This document shows, piece by piece, positions 33,980-42,094 of a DNA stretch of 64,000 nucleotides. Under the pieces are notes generated by a model, which saw only the letters and a list, made by a program, of their open reading frames with translations, had not been told where the DNA came from and did not search any database. A program made the position numbers and the translations under genes. Numbering within the stretch: the stretch's first letter is position 1; every line of letters begins with the position of its first letter. The stretch lies in NCBI GenBank assembly GCA_031296405.1, contig JAVKKH010000001.1, positions 233,258 through 297,257 of the forward strand, read 5' to 3'. This stretch comes from Candidatus Tepidifontimicrobium thermophilum. Its GTDB lineage: Bacteria > Sysuimicrobiota > Sysuimicrobiia > Sysuimicrobiales > Sysuimicrobiaceae.

Positions 33980-35836
33980 TCAGGCTCCCTCCCCCGCGAC
34001 CACGATGATCCCATCCTGGCCCTCCTGGATGGGGTACGTGCGGAGGTGCAGAGAAGGGTCGGTCTCGCACCGGCCGGTGCGCAGGCAGAAACGGTAGCCG
34101 TGCTCCGGGCAGATGATGTGGGTCCCGTCCACGACGCCCCTGGCGAGAGGCGCCCCCGCGTGGGGACAGGCGTTCTGCACCGCGTACACCGCCCCCTCGC
34201 ACCGGAACACCGCCACCTCTTGTCCGTTCACCCGCACGACCCGTGCCCCACTGTCTGGAAGCTGCGCCAGCGGGACGACGGGCTTTTCCAAGTCCGCTTC
34301 GCGGGAGGCGGAGAAGCTGCTTGGGCCGGCCCTCAGCCGCGTGCGCAGCTCCTCGAAGTTGCCGTACCGCAGGAGGGCCTCGAGGATCGGTTCCAGGGCG
34401 TCGCAGGGCACGTCCCCGAGGAGCCTGACCGCCGGGGTGGCGTTGGGCCCGCTGCTGCCGGCTATGTACACGTCTACCGCCTCTACCACCTCGGTCCCGA
34501 GCCGGACCTTCTTGCCCACCAGCCCCACGTCCGCGGCACCGTGGTTGCCGCAGCCTGCCGGACACCCGGACCAGTGGACGGTGACCGGTCGCGCGACCCG
34601 GTCCTGCAACGCCCGGGCGAGGGCCAGGGCTCGCCTCTTCGTGTCGATGAGGGCGAGGTTGCAGTAATCCGTACCCGTGCAGCTCACCAGGCCCCGAAGG
34701 ATCGGCGGGGGCGACGGCTGCAGCTCCCGCAGGAGGGGTTCGTCCAGCAGGGCTGCCAACCGCTCCTCCGGCACATGGGGGAGGATGGCGTTCTGACTGG
34801 TGGTGAACCGGACCTCGCCTGAACCGTAGACCTCGCTCAGCCGCGCGAGCTCCTCGAGCTGCTCGGCCCGGATGCGGCCGACGGGTACCAGGAGGCCCAC
34901 CGAGTAATGACCGTCCTGCTTCTGCGGTGTCACGCCCAGGTGGTCGGAATGTGTGGGATGGCGAGCGTCCCTTCCGGACCGCGGGAGGGGGTGGCCCAGG
35001 TACTCCTCCACCGCGGCCCGGAACCGCTCGAGCCCCCACGCGTCCAGCAGGAAGCTCAGCCGTGCCCTGCTGCGGGCCTCCCGTGGTCCGTGCTCCCGGA
35101 ACACCGCCACGATGGCGGCGCACACCCCTGGGGCCCCTTCGGGGCTCACGAAGGCGTCCAGGGGCGAGGCGATCCGGTACCCTCCCGATCCCATCTTCCC
35201 GCCCACGAGGATGTTGAACCCGACCTCCCGGTCGCGCACGGCGGGGACCAGGGCCAGGTCCTGGGTCTCCGCGTGCGTGCAGTTCTCCACGCAGCCGGTG
35301 ATGGTGACGTTGAACTTGCGGGGCAGGTTCGTGTACGACCGGTTGCCTAGCACCTCTTCCGTAAAGGCCTTCACCACGGCCGAGGCGTCCAGCAGCTCCG
35401 TGCGCACCAGCCCGGCCAGCGGGCACCCCACCACGTTCCGGACGTTGTCCATCCCCGTCTGGAGGGTGGTGAGCCCCACCCGCTGCAGCTGCGCCAGGAT
35501 CTCGGGGACCTGCTCGATGCGGATCCACCGGAGCTGGACCTGCTGGCGCGTGGTGATGTCCGCGATTCCGCGGCCCACCTGCTGGCTGAGGGCGGCGAGT
35601 TCCCGGACCTGGTTCGCGGTGGCGATCCCGTTCGGGATGCGGACCCGCAGCATGAAGTAGCCGGGTTCCCCTTCGCTCTGACGGCGGAGGAAGACGCCCC
35701 ACCACTTCAGCCGCTCCACGTCCTCCTTGGGGATCGCCTCCCACCCCAGCCGTGCGTACAGGCGGATGTCGACGTCCAGGCCGTCGCGGACGGTCTTGAG
35801 GGCTTCGATGGTGTTCGCCGCACCGTTCCCCGTCAT
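33980..35836 (-). CDS. nirA: Ferredoxin-dependent nitrite reductase fused to a C-terminal Rieske domain
   Basis: A 618-residue protein. Residues ~1-490 are a two-repeat nitrite/sulfite reductase: the DITTRQQVQLRW and NLPRKFNVTITGC segments, and the siroheme/4Fe-4S ligands SCTGTDYC and GCPAGCGNH (Cys-x5-Cys and Cys-x3-Cys). Residues ~510-618 are a NirD-type Rieske ferredoxin domain with CPHAGAPLARG and CPEHGYRF, two Cys-His pairs for a 2Fe-2S cluster. NirA and NirD are normally separate. It reduces nitrite to ammonia; substrate choice is inferred from the coupled nitrite channel. Its paralogue at 37530 serves sulfite. Confidence 0.9.
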   Translation of the reverse strand: MTGNGAANTIEALKTVRDGLDVDIRLYARLGWEAIPKEDVERLKWWGVFLRRQSEGEPGYFMLRVRIPNGIATANQVRELAALSQQVGRGIADITTRQQVQLRWIRIEQVPEILAQLQRVGLTTLQTGMDNVRNVVGCPLAGLVRTELLDASAVVKAFTEEVLGNRSYTNLPRKFNVTITGCVENCTHAETQDLALVPAVRDREVGFNILVGGKMGSGGYRIASPLDAFVSPEGAPGVCAAIVAVFREHGPREARSRARLSFLLDAWGLERFRAAVEEYLGHPLPRSGRDARHPTHSDHLGVTPQKQDGHYSVGLLVPVGRIRAEQLEELARLSEVYGSGEVRFTTSQNAILPHVPEERLAALLDEPLLRELQPSPPPILRGLVSCTGTDYCNLALIDTKRRALALARALQDRVARPVTVHWSGCPAGCGNHGAADVGLVGKKVRLGTEVVEAVDVYIAGSSGPNATPAVRLLGDVPCDALEPILEALLRYGNFEELRTRLRAGPSSFSASREADLEKPVVPLAQLPDSGARVVRVNGQEVAVFRCEGAVYAVQNACPHAGAPLARGVVDGTHIICPEHGYRFCLRTGRCETDPSLHLRTYPIQEGQDGIIVVAGEGA

Positions 35837-36110
35837 GGCAACACCTCCGGCGTTTGGGGTTGTTGGGAACGACGGGGTTCGCGCGGCTACACGGCCGCGT
35901 GGCTGGCGTCGGGGCCGAAAACAGTCCGCGGGGAGATGACCGGCGGCCGGGCCGAAGCGGACGTCGAGGTCTTGCTAAGTGCGTACGGGATCAGGATCGC
36001 GCTTGTCAAGGGGGTTGGACCCGGCGGCTGTGAGAGCAGAGGTCTTCGAACGGAATCCGCGTCGTGGAGGCCCCGTGGAACCGCAAGGGCTGCTGGAGGT
36101 CACCACCCTC

Positions 36111-36139
36111 TTGACGGCTGGCCGGGTGCTCGCTAGAGT
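36111..36139 (+). promoter_or_regulatory. Sigma70-type promoter of the sulfate assimilation operon
   Basis: TTGACG (36111-36116) and TAGAGT (36134-36139) are separated by exactly 17 bases. Transcription should start near 36146, just before the ribosome site of the leader ORF and about 200 bases before sat. Confidence 0.7.
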
Positions 36140-36160
36140 CTGCGTCAAGGAACCGTAGCC

Positions 36161-36244
36161 ATGCAGCGTCGACTCAACCGTCAGGTTCCGTTCTCTCGCC
36201 CTCGCCAGTGCATCTGTCCTGGGCGGGGGGTAGCCCAGGCCTAG
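36161..36244 (+). CDS. Leader peptide with Cys-Ile-Cys-Pro, upstream of sat
   Basis: A 27-codon ORF (ATG 36161, TAG 36242-36244), too short for usual gene calling. An AAGGAA ribosome site (36147-36152) has an 8-base spacer. The peptide ends ...RPRQCICPGRGVAQA. Codons 17-19 are TGC-ATC-TGT. It sits between a promoter and the sulfate operon and shares the core P-R-x-C-I-C-P-x-R with a second leader ORF at 44512, also in front of a sulfur operon. The likely role is to make ribosomes stall when Cys-tRNA is scarce, altering the RNA fold downstream. The concept is established for polycysteine leaders in mycobacteria; its use here is inference. Confidence 0.65.
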   Translation: MQRRLNRQVPFSRPRQCICPGRGVAQA

Positions 36245-36279
36245 CCGGGTCCGGGCTCCTTCCGCGGCTTCCGGTTTTT
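36218..36279 (+). terminator. Attenuator-like hairpins after the Cys codons
   Basis: Directly after the last Cys codon, CCTGGGC (36218-36224) pairs perfectly with GCCCAGG (36233-36239). The 3' arm can instead pair AGCCC (36232-36236) with GGGCT (36253-36257). A weaker GC-rich stem (AGCCG near 36243 with CGGCT near 36265) precedes TTTTT at 36275-36279, a possible intrinsic terminator. The alternation is what an attenuator requires. Confidence 0.5.
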
Positions 36280-36345
36280 CCCTAGCCGTCGTTCCGAGAC
36301 GAACGTCGCGCCGTGTTGCGCGTGCGCGCACGGGAGGTGTGCTTC

Positions 36346-37515
36346 GTGGTCGCACCCCACGGGGGTCGTCTGGTACAGCGCGTGGCGGAAGGCGCTCAGG
36401 CCGCGTCCCTGCGGTCGGAGGCCGCGCGGCTGCCTGTGGTGGAGGCCAGTCCCAGGGAGGCTGCGGACGTGGTCCTGCTGGCCACGGGAGCCTACAGCCC
36501 GCTGGAAGGGTTCATGGACCGGGAGACGTACCGGTCGGTCCTGCACACCTTGCACCTGCCCGACGGGCTCCCGTGGACCCTCCCCGTCACCCTGTCCGTG
36601 CCCGCGGACCAGGCGCGCGGGCTCGGACCCGGGAGCCGCGTGTGCGTGCGCGCTCCCGGCCTGCTGGCGGTGGTGGAGGTGGAGGAGGCGTACCGCCGGG
36701 ATCTGGAGGAGGAGGCCCGGGCGGTGTTCGGGACCACCGACCGCGCCCATCCGGGCGTGGCGCGTCTGCTGGGCGAATCCCCGTGGACGGTAGCGGGCCC
36801 GGTGTGGCTGGTGGAACGCCCCCGCGGGCGGTTCGCAGATCGAGAGCTGGACCCCGTGCAGACCCGGGAACTGTTCCAGCGGGCAGGCTGGCGCACGGTC
36901 ACCGCTTTCCAGACCCGCAACCCCATCCACCGCGCCCACGAGTACCTCCACAAGTGTGCCCTGGAGACCACGGACGGGTTGTTCCTCCACCCGCTGGTGG
37001 GCGAGACGAAGGAGGACGACGTGCCCGCGGAGGTGCGGATGCGGTCGTACGAGGTGCTGCTGGAGCTGTACTACCCTCGCGATCGCGTGGTGCTGGCCGC
37101 GTTCCCGGCCGCCATGCGGTACGCGGGCCCTCGGGAGGCGGTGTTCCACGCCCTCGTGCGGAAGAACTACGGCTGCACCCACATCCTCATCGGACGGGAC
37201 CACGCGGGAGTCGGGGGGTTCTACGACCCGTACGCCGCCCACCGGATCTTCGATCGGTTCGACCCGAGCCGGCTCGGCATCACGCCGGTGTTCTTCGGGG
37301 AGGCGTTCTACTGCCGCCGGTGCGACGCCATGGCCACGGATCGCAGCTGCCCGCATCCGCCGGACGTCCGGGTGAACCCCAGCGGCACGTGGGTGCGGCG
37401 GCTGCTCCGGTCCGGCCAGCTGCCGCCGCCGCAGGTGATGCGGCCGGAGGTGGCGCAGGTGCTGCGGGACCACTTTTTCCGCGGGTCCCCCGAGCTGGCG
37501 GAGCAGGCGGGCTGA
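36346..37515 (+). CDS. sat: Sulfate adenylyltransferase
   Basis: A 389-residue ATP sulfurylase that activates sulfate to APS. I start it at GTG 36346, behind GGGAGGTG, giving the standard N-terminus VVAPHGGRLVQRV. Active-site motifs: QTRNPIHRAHEYL, GRDHAGVGGFYDPY. A zinc site is visible in YCRRCDAMATDRSCPH, typical of bacterial/archaeal single-domain Sat. First gene of the sulfate operon; 14 bases separate it from the sulfite reductase gene. Confidence 0.94.
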   Translation: MVAPHGGRLVQRVAEGAQAASLRSEAARLPVVEASPREAADVVLLATGAYSPLEGFMDRETYRSVLHTLHLPDGLPWTLPVTLSVPADQARGLGPGSRVCVRAPGLLAVVEVEEAYRRDLEEEARAVFGTTDRAHPGVARLLGESPWTVAGPVWLVERPRGRFADRELDPVQTRELFQRAGWRTVTAFQTRNPIHRAHEYLHKCALETTDGLFLHPLVGETKEDDVPAEVRMRSYEVLLELYYPRDRVVLAAFPAAMRYAGPREAVFHALVRKNYGCTHILIGRDHAGVGGFYDPYAAHRIFDRFDPSRLGITPVFFGEAFYCRRCDAMATDRSCPHPPDVRVNPSGTWVRRLLRSGQLPPPQVMRPEVAQVLRDHFFRGSPELAEQAG

Positions 37516-37529
37516 GGGAGGGAGGAACC

Positions 37530-39452
37530 ATGGCGCAGGTGCAGACCGTATCCCAGCCCACGTGGGAGGTCGTGCTCAGGCGCAACTCCATCGAGCGGCT
37601 CAAGCAGGAGAAGTTCCCCCTCGACATCGTGCACGAGCTGCCGAGCCTGATCGCGCGCGGCTACGAGGCCATCCCGGAGGAGGACATCGTCCGGCTGAAC
37701 TGGTGGGGGCTGACCCACGACAAGCCGAAGGTGGGGACCTTCATGGTCCGCATCAAGGTCCCCGGTGGGCGCATCACGCCGGCGCAGCTGGTGGGGGTCG
37801 GCGAGATCGCCCGGCGCTACGGCCGGAACTACGGGGAGCTCACCACCCGGCAGGGAATCCAGCTCCACTGGGTACGGCTCGAGCAGCTCCCCGAGGTCCT
37901 GTCCGCGGTGCAGGCCACGGGGCTCACCACCGTGGGCGGGGAAGGGGATACCGTCCGCAACGTGACCAGCTGCCCCGTGGCAGGGGTGGACCGGGACGAG
38001 CTGTTCGACGTGCGGCCCGTGGTACAGGCCGTGGCGCAGTTCTTCTACGGCCACCGCGACTACTCCAACCTGCCCCGCAAGCACAAGTACACCCTCAGCG
38101 CCTGCCCCGCACAGTGCAACGCCCCCGAGATCCACGACGTGGCCCTGGTCGGCGTGGTGAAGGAGGGGCGGCCGGGGTTTGCGGTGCGGGTGGGCGGAGG
38201 GCTTTCCGCCACGCCCCGGATCAGCCGGGACCTGGGCGTGTTCGTGCCCGCGCAGCCCGTAGACGGTGTGGTGGAGGTGTTGCGGGCCATCACCGACGTC
38301 TGGCAGAACGACCTGCGTTACCGCCTCAGCCGCGCGAAGGCGCGGATCAAGTTCCTCGTGGACGACTACGGACCGGAGGCGGTGCGCGCGATGGTGGAGG
38401 CCCGGTTGGGGCGGCGACTGGAGGACGGGCGGGCGCCGGAGCCGGCGCACGACACGGATCACCTGGGGATCCACCCCCAGAAGCAGGAGGGCCACGTGTA
38501 CGTGGGGGTGCCGGTGCCCATGGGCTGGGTCTCCGGCGACCAGCTGGTGGCGCTCGGGGAGCTGGTGGGTTCCTTCGGCGGGGAAGTCCGATTCACCCGC
38601 ATGCAGAACCTGATCGTCACCCACGTGCCGGAGGACCGGCTGGAGCAGGTCCTGCAGCAGCTGGCCCGGATCGGCCTAGATCCGCGCCGGAACCCCGTGT
38701 ACGGCCGTTCCACCGCGTGCACCGACCACCGCTTCTGCAACTACTCCGTGGCGGAGACCAAGGGCAAGCTGAGGGAGATCCTCGGGGTGCTGGAGCGGCG
38801 GTTCGGCGACGCGGTGGGTGAGCTGCGGATCTACATGGACGGCTGCCCGCACGCCTGCGCGCACCACTGGGTTGCCGACATCGGCCTACAGGGGACCACC
38901 GTGGTGCACCCGGAGCGGGGAGTTCGGGTGGAGGCGTACGACGTGTGCCTTCGGGGCGGGCTGGGGACGCGGGCGGCCATCGGGAAGCCTTTGATCCGGC
39001 GCGTGCCGGAAGACCGCATCGTGGAGGTGGTCTGCCGCCTGGTGGAGGGATGGCTGCGGGAACGTGCCCGGCGCGGGCAGCTGGCGTTCCGGGACTTCGT
39101 GGACGCGCACACCGACGAAGAGCTGCGGGCGCTGGCCATGGGCGAGGCGACCCTGGGGGAGGAACCGCCCCGGCGTCCCGTGGTCCGGGTGCCCGGGATG
39201 CTGCTGGCCTACAGCGGCGGCGCGGACCGGCTGGAGGTGGACGCCCGCACGGTGCGGGAGGCCCTGGAGGCGCTGCGGGCTCAGTACCCGCAGCTGGTGG
39301 CGCAGATTCTGACGCCGGACGGCAACGTGCACCCCAGCGTGAACCTGTTCGTGGGCGAGGAGGACGTGCGGGGCCTGGGCGGGCTGGACGCCCCTGTGCG
39401 CCCCGGAGACGAGCTCACCATCCTGCCCGCGCTGGCGGGCGGCGCGTGCTGA
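37530..39452 (+). CDS. sir: Ferredoxin-type sulfite reductase fused to a MoaD/ThiS-like sulfur-carrier domain
   Basis: A 640-residue protein. Residues ~1-540 are a siroheme/4Fe-4S reductase with ELTTRQGIQLHWVR, NLPRKHKYTLSACPAQC and the ligand set TACTDHRFC and GCPHACAHH. Residues ~550-640 form a ubiquitin-like domain of the MoaD/ThiS kind (VDARTVREALEALRAQYPQL, then PGDELTILPALAGG). The chain ends ...AGGAC, so two residues follow the di-glycine that normally carries the thiocarboxylate. Sat, CysH and CysC neighbours make sulfite the likely substrate. The fusion suggests sulfide is handed straight to a protein-bound sulfur carrier (inference). Confidence 0.88.
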   Translation: MAQVQTVSQPTWEVVLRRNSIERLKQEKFPLDIVHELPSLIARGYEAIPEEDIVRLNWWGLTHDKPKVGTFMVRIKVPGGRITPAQLVGVGEIARRYGRNYGELTTRQGIQLHWVRLEQLPEVLSAVQATGLTTVGGEGDTVRNVTSCPVAGVDRDELFDVRPVVQAVAQFFYGHRDYSNLPRKHKYTLSACPAQCNAPEIHDVALVGVVKEGRPGFAVRVGGGLSATPRISRDLGVFVPAQPVDGVVEVLRAITDVWQNDLRYRLSRAKARIKFLVDDYGPEAVRAMVEARLGRRLEDGRAPEPAHDTDHLGIHPQKQEGHVYVGVPVPMGWVSGDQLVALGELVGSFGGEVRFTRMQNLIVTHVPEDRLEQVLQQLARIGLDPRRNPVYGRSTACTDHRFCNYSVAETKGKLREILGVLERRFGDAVGELRIYMDGCPHACAHHWVADIGLQGTTVVHPERGVRVEAYDVCLRGGLGTRAAIGKPLIRRVPEDRIVEVVCRLVEGWLRERARRGQLAFRDFVDAHTDEELRALAMGEATLGEEPPRRPVVRVPGMLLAYSGGADRLEVDARTVREALEALRAQYPQLVAQILTPDGNVHPSVNLFVGEEDVRGLGGLDAPVRPGDELTILPALAGGAC

Positions 39453-39462
39453 GGAGGAGGCT

Positions 39463-40266
39463 GTGGCCAGGACGGTTGTCTTCGACGACCTGGAGATCGG
39501 CGAGATCGCCGTGGAGCTGGACGACCGGGAGCCCCAGGAGGTGATCGCGTGGGCCCTCGAGACCTTCGAGGACCGGGTGGCCGTGGTCACGGCCCTGCAG
39601 GCGGAGGGGATGGCGATCCTGGACATGGCTACCCGCCTGCGGCGGGACGTGCGGGTGATCACGGTGGACACCGGACGCCTGCCCCAGGCCACGTACGCCT
39701 TCCTGGACCAGGTCCGCGAGCACTACCCGCACGCGAGGTGGGAGGTGCTCTTTCCCGACCGCCGGGAGGTGGAGGCCATGGTCCGGCGCCACGGGGCCAA
39801 TCTGTTCTACCGCTCCGTGCCCCTGCGCCTGCTGTGCTGCCAGGTGCGGAAGGTCCGGCCCCTGGTCCGGGGCCTGGAGCAGCTGGACGCGTGGATCACC
39901 GGGCTGCGCCGGGAGCAGTGGGCTTCAAGGGCCAACATCCGCAAGGTGGAGCTGGACCACGACCACGACGGCATCGTGAAGGTCAACCCGCTGGCGGACT
40001 GGACCAAGGAGGAGGTGTGGGAGTACCTCCGGTCGCACGGGGTCCCGGTGCACCCCCTGTACGCGCAGGGCTACACCAGCATCGGCTGTGACCCGTGCAC
40101 GCGGCCCATCCAGCCTGGGGAGGACGACCGGGCCGGCCGGTGGTGGTGGGAACAGGGCGCCCCCAAGGAGTGCGGCATCCACTGCCCCATCGAGACGGGC
40201 GGCTTCGAGCACGAGGCCCACGCCATCCTCGGGGAAGCGCACGGGCTGGAGGAGGTCCGGCAGTGA
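39463..40266 (+). CDS. cysH: Assimilatory adenylyl-sulfate (APS) reductase, CysH family with 4Fe-4S cluster
   Basis: A 267-residue enzyme from GTG 39463. It has the PP-loop-like VVTALQAEGMAILDMA, VITVDTGRLP, and the cluster cysteines LLCCQVRKVRP and GCDPCTRP; the CC...CxxC set marks reductases that use APS (some also PAPS). The C-terminal catalytic motif is KECGIHC. It reduces activated sulfate to sulfite with thioredoxin. Stop overlaps the APS kinase start. Confidence 0.93.
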   Translation: MARTVVFDDLEIGEIAVELDDREPQEVIAWALETFEDRVAVVTALQAEGMAILDMATRLRRDVRVITVDTGRLPQATYAFLDQVREHYPHARWEVLFPDRREVEAMVRRHGANLFYRSVPLRLLCCQVRKVRPLVRGLEQLDAWITGLRREQWASRANIRKVELDHDHDGIVKVNPLADWTKEEVWEYLRSHGVPVHPLYAQGYTSIGCDPCTRPIQPGEDDRAGRWWWEQGAPKECGIHCPIETGGFEHEAHAILGEAHGLEEVRQ

Positions 40267-41291
40267 CGGACGCGGCGGGTCGGTGGGAGCTGAGCGCGGA
40301 AGCGGCGGAGCTGGTGGCGCAGGAGGTGCTGGCGCTGGCCCAGATGCTGCCCGAGGCGCAGCGGGAACGGGCGCTGGCAGCTGCAGAGCGCGTGCGGCGG
40401 GGCGAGCTGGCGGAGGACCTGGTGGACGTGGTGGAGTCGGCGGTGGCGCTGTCCCTGCAGACGGGCCGGGCGCGACGGCGGTACCGGGCGGAGGGCGAGC
40501 GGCTGCTCACCGACGTCCTGTGGAGCACCCCTCGGGGCCAGGCGCTCCAGGCGAGGTTGGCGGCCACGAACCGGGCGCTGCGCGGGCTGCGGGGCCGGCG
40601 GCTCGAGGACGTCCGGGTGAGCGCCCGGACCCTGGGCGACTACACCGTGGCCCTCCGGGCCGAGGGCCTGACGGTCACCCTGGCGGCGCGGGCCGACGGG
40701 GTGGAGGTGGAGAGCGTGTCCGTAGAGGGCGGGCAGAGTGGGAGCCGGGGCGTTTGCGTGTGGTTCACCGGGCTTTCTGGCGCCGGCAAGAGCACCGTGG
40801 CCGAGCTCGTGGCGGAACGCCTCCGCAGCCAGGGCCTGGCGGTGGAGGTCCTGGACGGCGACTCGGTCCGACAGCACTTCTCCCGGGGTCTCGGCTTCTC
40901 GCGGGAGGACCGGCTGGAGAACGTGCGGCGGGTTGCGTACGTGGCGGGGCTGTTGGTGCGCCACGGGGTGGTGGTGCTGGTGGCCCTGATCTCCCCGTAC
41001 CGGGAAGCGCGCGCGCAGGCCCGGCAGATGGTCGGGGACTTCCTGGAAGTCTACGTCCGGTGCCCGCTGGACGTGCTGGTGGCGCGGGATCCCAAGGGGT
41101 TGTACGCGCGGGCCCTGCGGGGCGAGGTTCCCAACTTCACAGGGGTGAGCGACCCGTACGAGGAGCCCGAGGCCCCGGACCTCGTGGTGGACACCGACCG
41201 CGAAACCCCCGAGCACAGCGCAGCTCGGGTGGTGGAGCTGCTGGCCGAGCGTGGCTACGTGCCGCGGGCGAGCGCAGGGCTGTCGGGATGA
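40263..41291 (+). CDS. cysC: APS kinase with a ~160-residue N-terminal extension
   Basis: A 342-residue protein. The C-terminal half (from about residue 160) is a complete CysC: WFTGLSGAGKSTVAE, LDGDSVRQHFSRGLGFSREDR, NVRRVAYVA, RCPLDVLVARDPKGLYARA and GVSDPYEEP. The first ~160 residues are mostly helical and charged (QEVLALAQMLPEAQRERALAAAERV) and match no family I recognise. Because CysH is of the APS-using type, APS kinase is not needed for reduction; PAPS for sulfation, or regulation of APS flux, is possible. Confidence 0.9.
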   Translation: MTDAAGRWELSAEAAELVAQEVLALAQMLPEAQRERALAAAERVRRGELAEDLVDVVESAVALSLQTGRARRRYRAEGERLLTDVLWSTPRGQALQARLAATNRALRGLRGRRLEDVRVSARTLGDYTVALRAEGLTVTLAARADGVEVESVSVEGGQSGSRGVCVWFTGLSGAGKSTVAELVAERLRSQGLAVEVLDGDSVRQHFSRGLGFSREDRLENVRRVAYVAGLLVRHGVVVLVALISPYREARAQARQMVGDFLEVYVRCPLDVLVARDPKGLYARALRGEVPNFTGVSDPYEEPEAPDLVVDTDRETPEHSAARVVELLAERGYVPRASAGLSG

Positions 41292-42094
41292 GCTGGCGCG
41301 TCCTCCTGCTGGAGTCCCGGTGGCCGGAGATCCTGTCGGACCTGGTCCGGCGGCACGGCGGGGAGCCGGTGTGCGCGCCCGCGGTGGAGGAGGTACCTGC
41401 TCCGGCGGAGGAACTGGCGGACCCGCTGGGTCGCCTGTCCTCCGGGAAGGTGGACTGGGCGGTGTTCCTCACGGGCGTGGGTGTGCAGCGGCTGTATGAC
41501 GCGGCTCGTGTCCTGGGCATGGCGGAGGCGTTCGTGGAGGCGCTGCGGCGGCTGCCGGTGGCGGTACGGGGCCCCAAGCCGGTGGCGGTGTTGAGCCGGT
41601 GGGGGGTCCGGCCGCAGGTCTCTGCCCCGAGCCCCCACACCACGGCAGAGCTTTGTCAGGTCCTGCAAGCGGTAGAGCTGCGGGACCAGCGGGTGTTCGT
41701 CCAGCACTACGGTGAACCCAACCAGCGGCTTCGCGACTACTTGCTGCGGCGAGGCGCCCAGGTGGTGGACGCGCTGCCCTACCGCTGGGCGGTGCCTCGC
41801 GAGGCCGGGCGGCTGATCGGGGCAGTCCGGGCGCTGGCCGCGGGAGAGGTGGACGCGCTGGTGGTCACCAGCCGGCCTCAGGTGCTGCACCTCCTCCAGG
41901 TGGCGGAGCGGCAAGGGCTGGGTGAGGCGGTCCGGGAGGCCCTCAACGGCCGTGTGGTGGTGGCCGCGGTGGGTCCCACGAGCCGGGCGACCCTGGAGGA
42001 TTACGGGATCCGGGTGGCCGTGACTCCGGAGCACCCCAAGATGGCGCCCCTGGTGGCGGCGCTGGCCGCGCACCGGGGCACGAGGGAGGACTAG
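41288..42094 (+). CDS. hemD: Uroporphyrinogen-III synthase
   Basis: A 268-residue HemD-like protein, with two alternating half-domains. Recognisable segments are LLLESRWPEILSDLVRRHGGEP at the start, DWAVFLTGVGVQRLY, RVFVQHYGEPNQRLRDYLLRRGAQV and VVVAAVGPTSRATLEDYGIRVAVTPEHP near the end. HemD sequences are poorly conserved; the siroheme neighbours strengthen the call. It closes the ring of uroporphyrinogen III, substrate for cobA downstream. Confidence 0.88.
   Translation: MSWRVLLLESRWPEILSDLVRRHGGEPVCAPAVEEVPAPAEELADPLGRLSSGKVDWAVFLTGVGVQRLYDAARVLGMAEAFVEALRRLPVAVRGPKPVAVLSRWGVRPQVSAPSPHTTAELCQVLQAVELRDQRVFVQHYGEPNQRLRDYLLRRGAQVVDALPYRWAVPREAGRLIGAVRALAAGEVDALVVTSRPQVLHLLQVAERQGLGEAVREALNGRVVVAAVGPTSRATLEDYGIRVAVTPEHPKMAPLVAALAAHRGTRED

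Larger units (their letters stand above)
35837..36345. other. Divergent regulatory region between nitrite and sulfate assimilation operons
   Basis: About 500 bases without a large gene. On the minus side, nirA has a GGAGGTG site 6-12 bases before its ATG and a dyad (CGGC-N6-GCCG) about 65 bases further up. On the plus side lie a sigma70-type promoter (36111-36139), a 27-residue leader ORF (36161-36244) and attenuator-like hairpins (36218-36279), annotated separately. The stretch 35940-36110 holds nothing I can identify. Confidence 0.7.
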
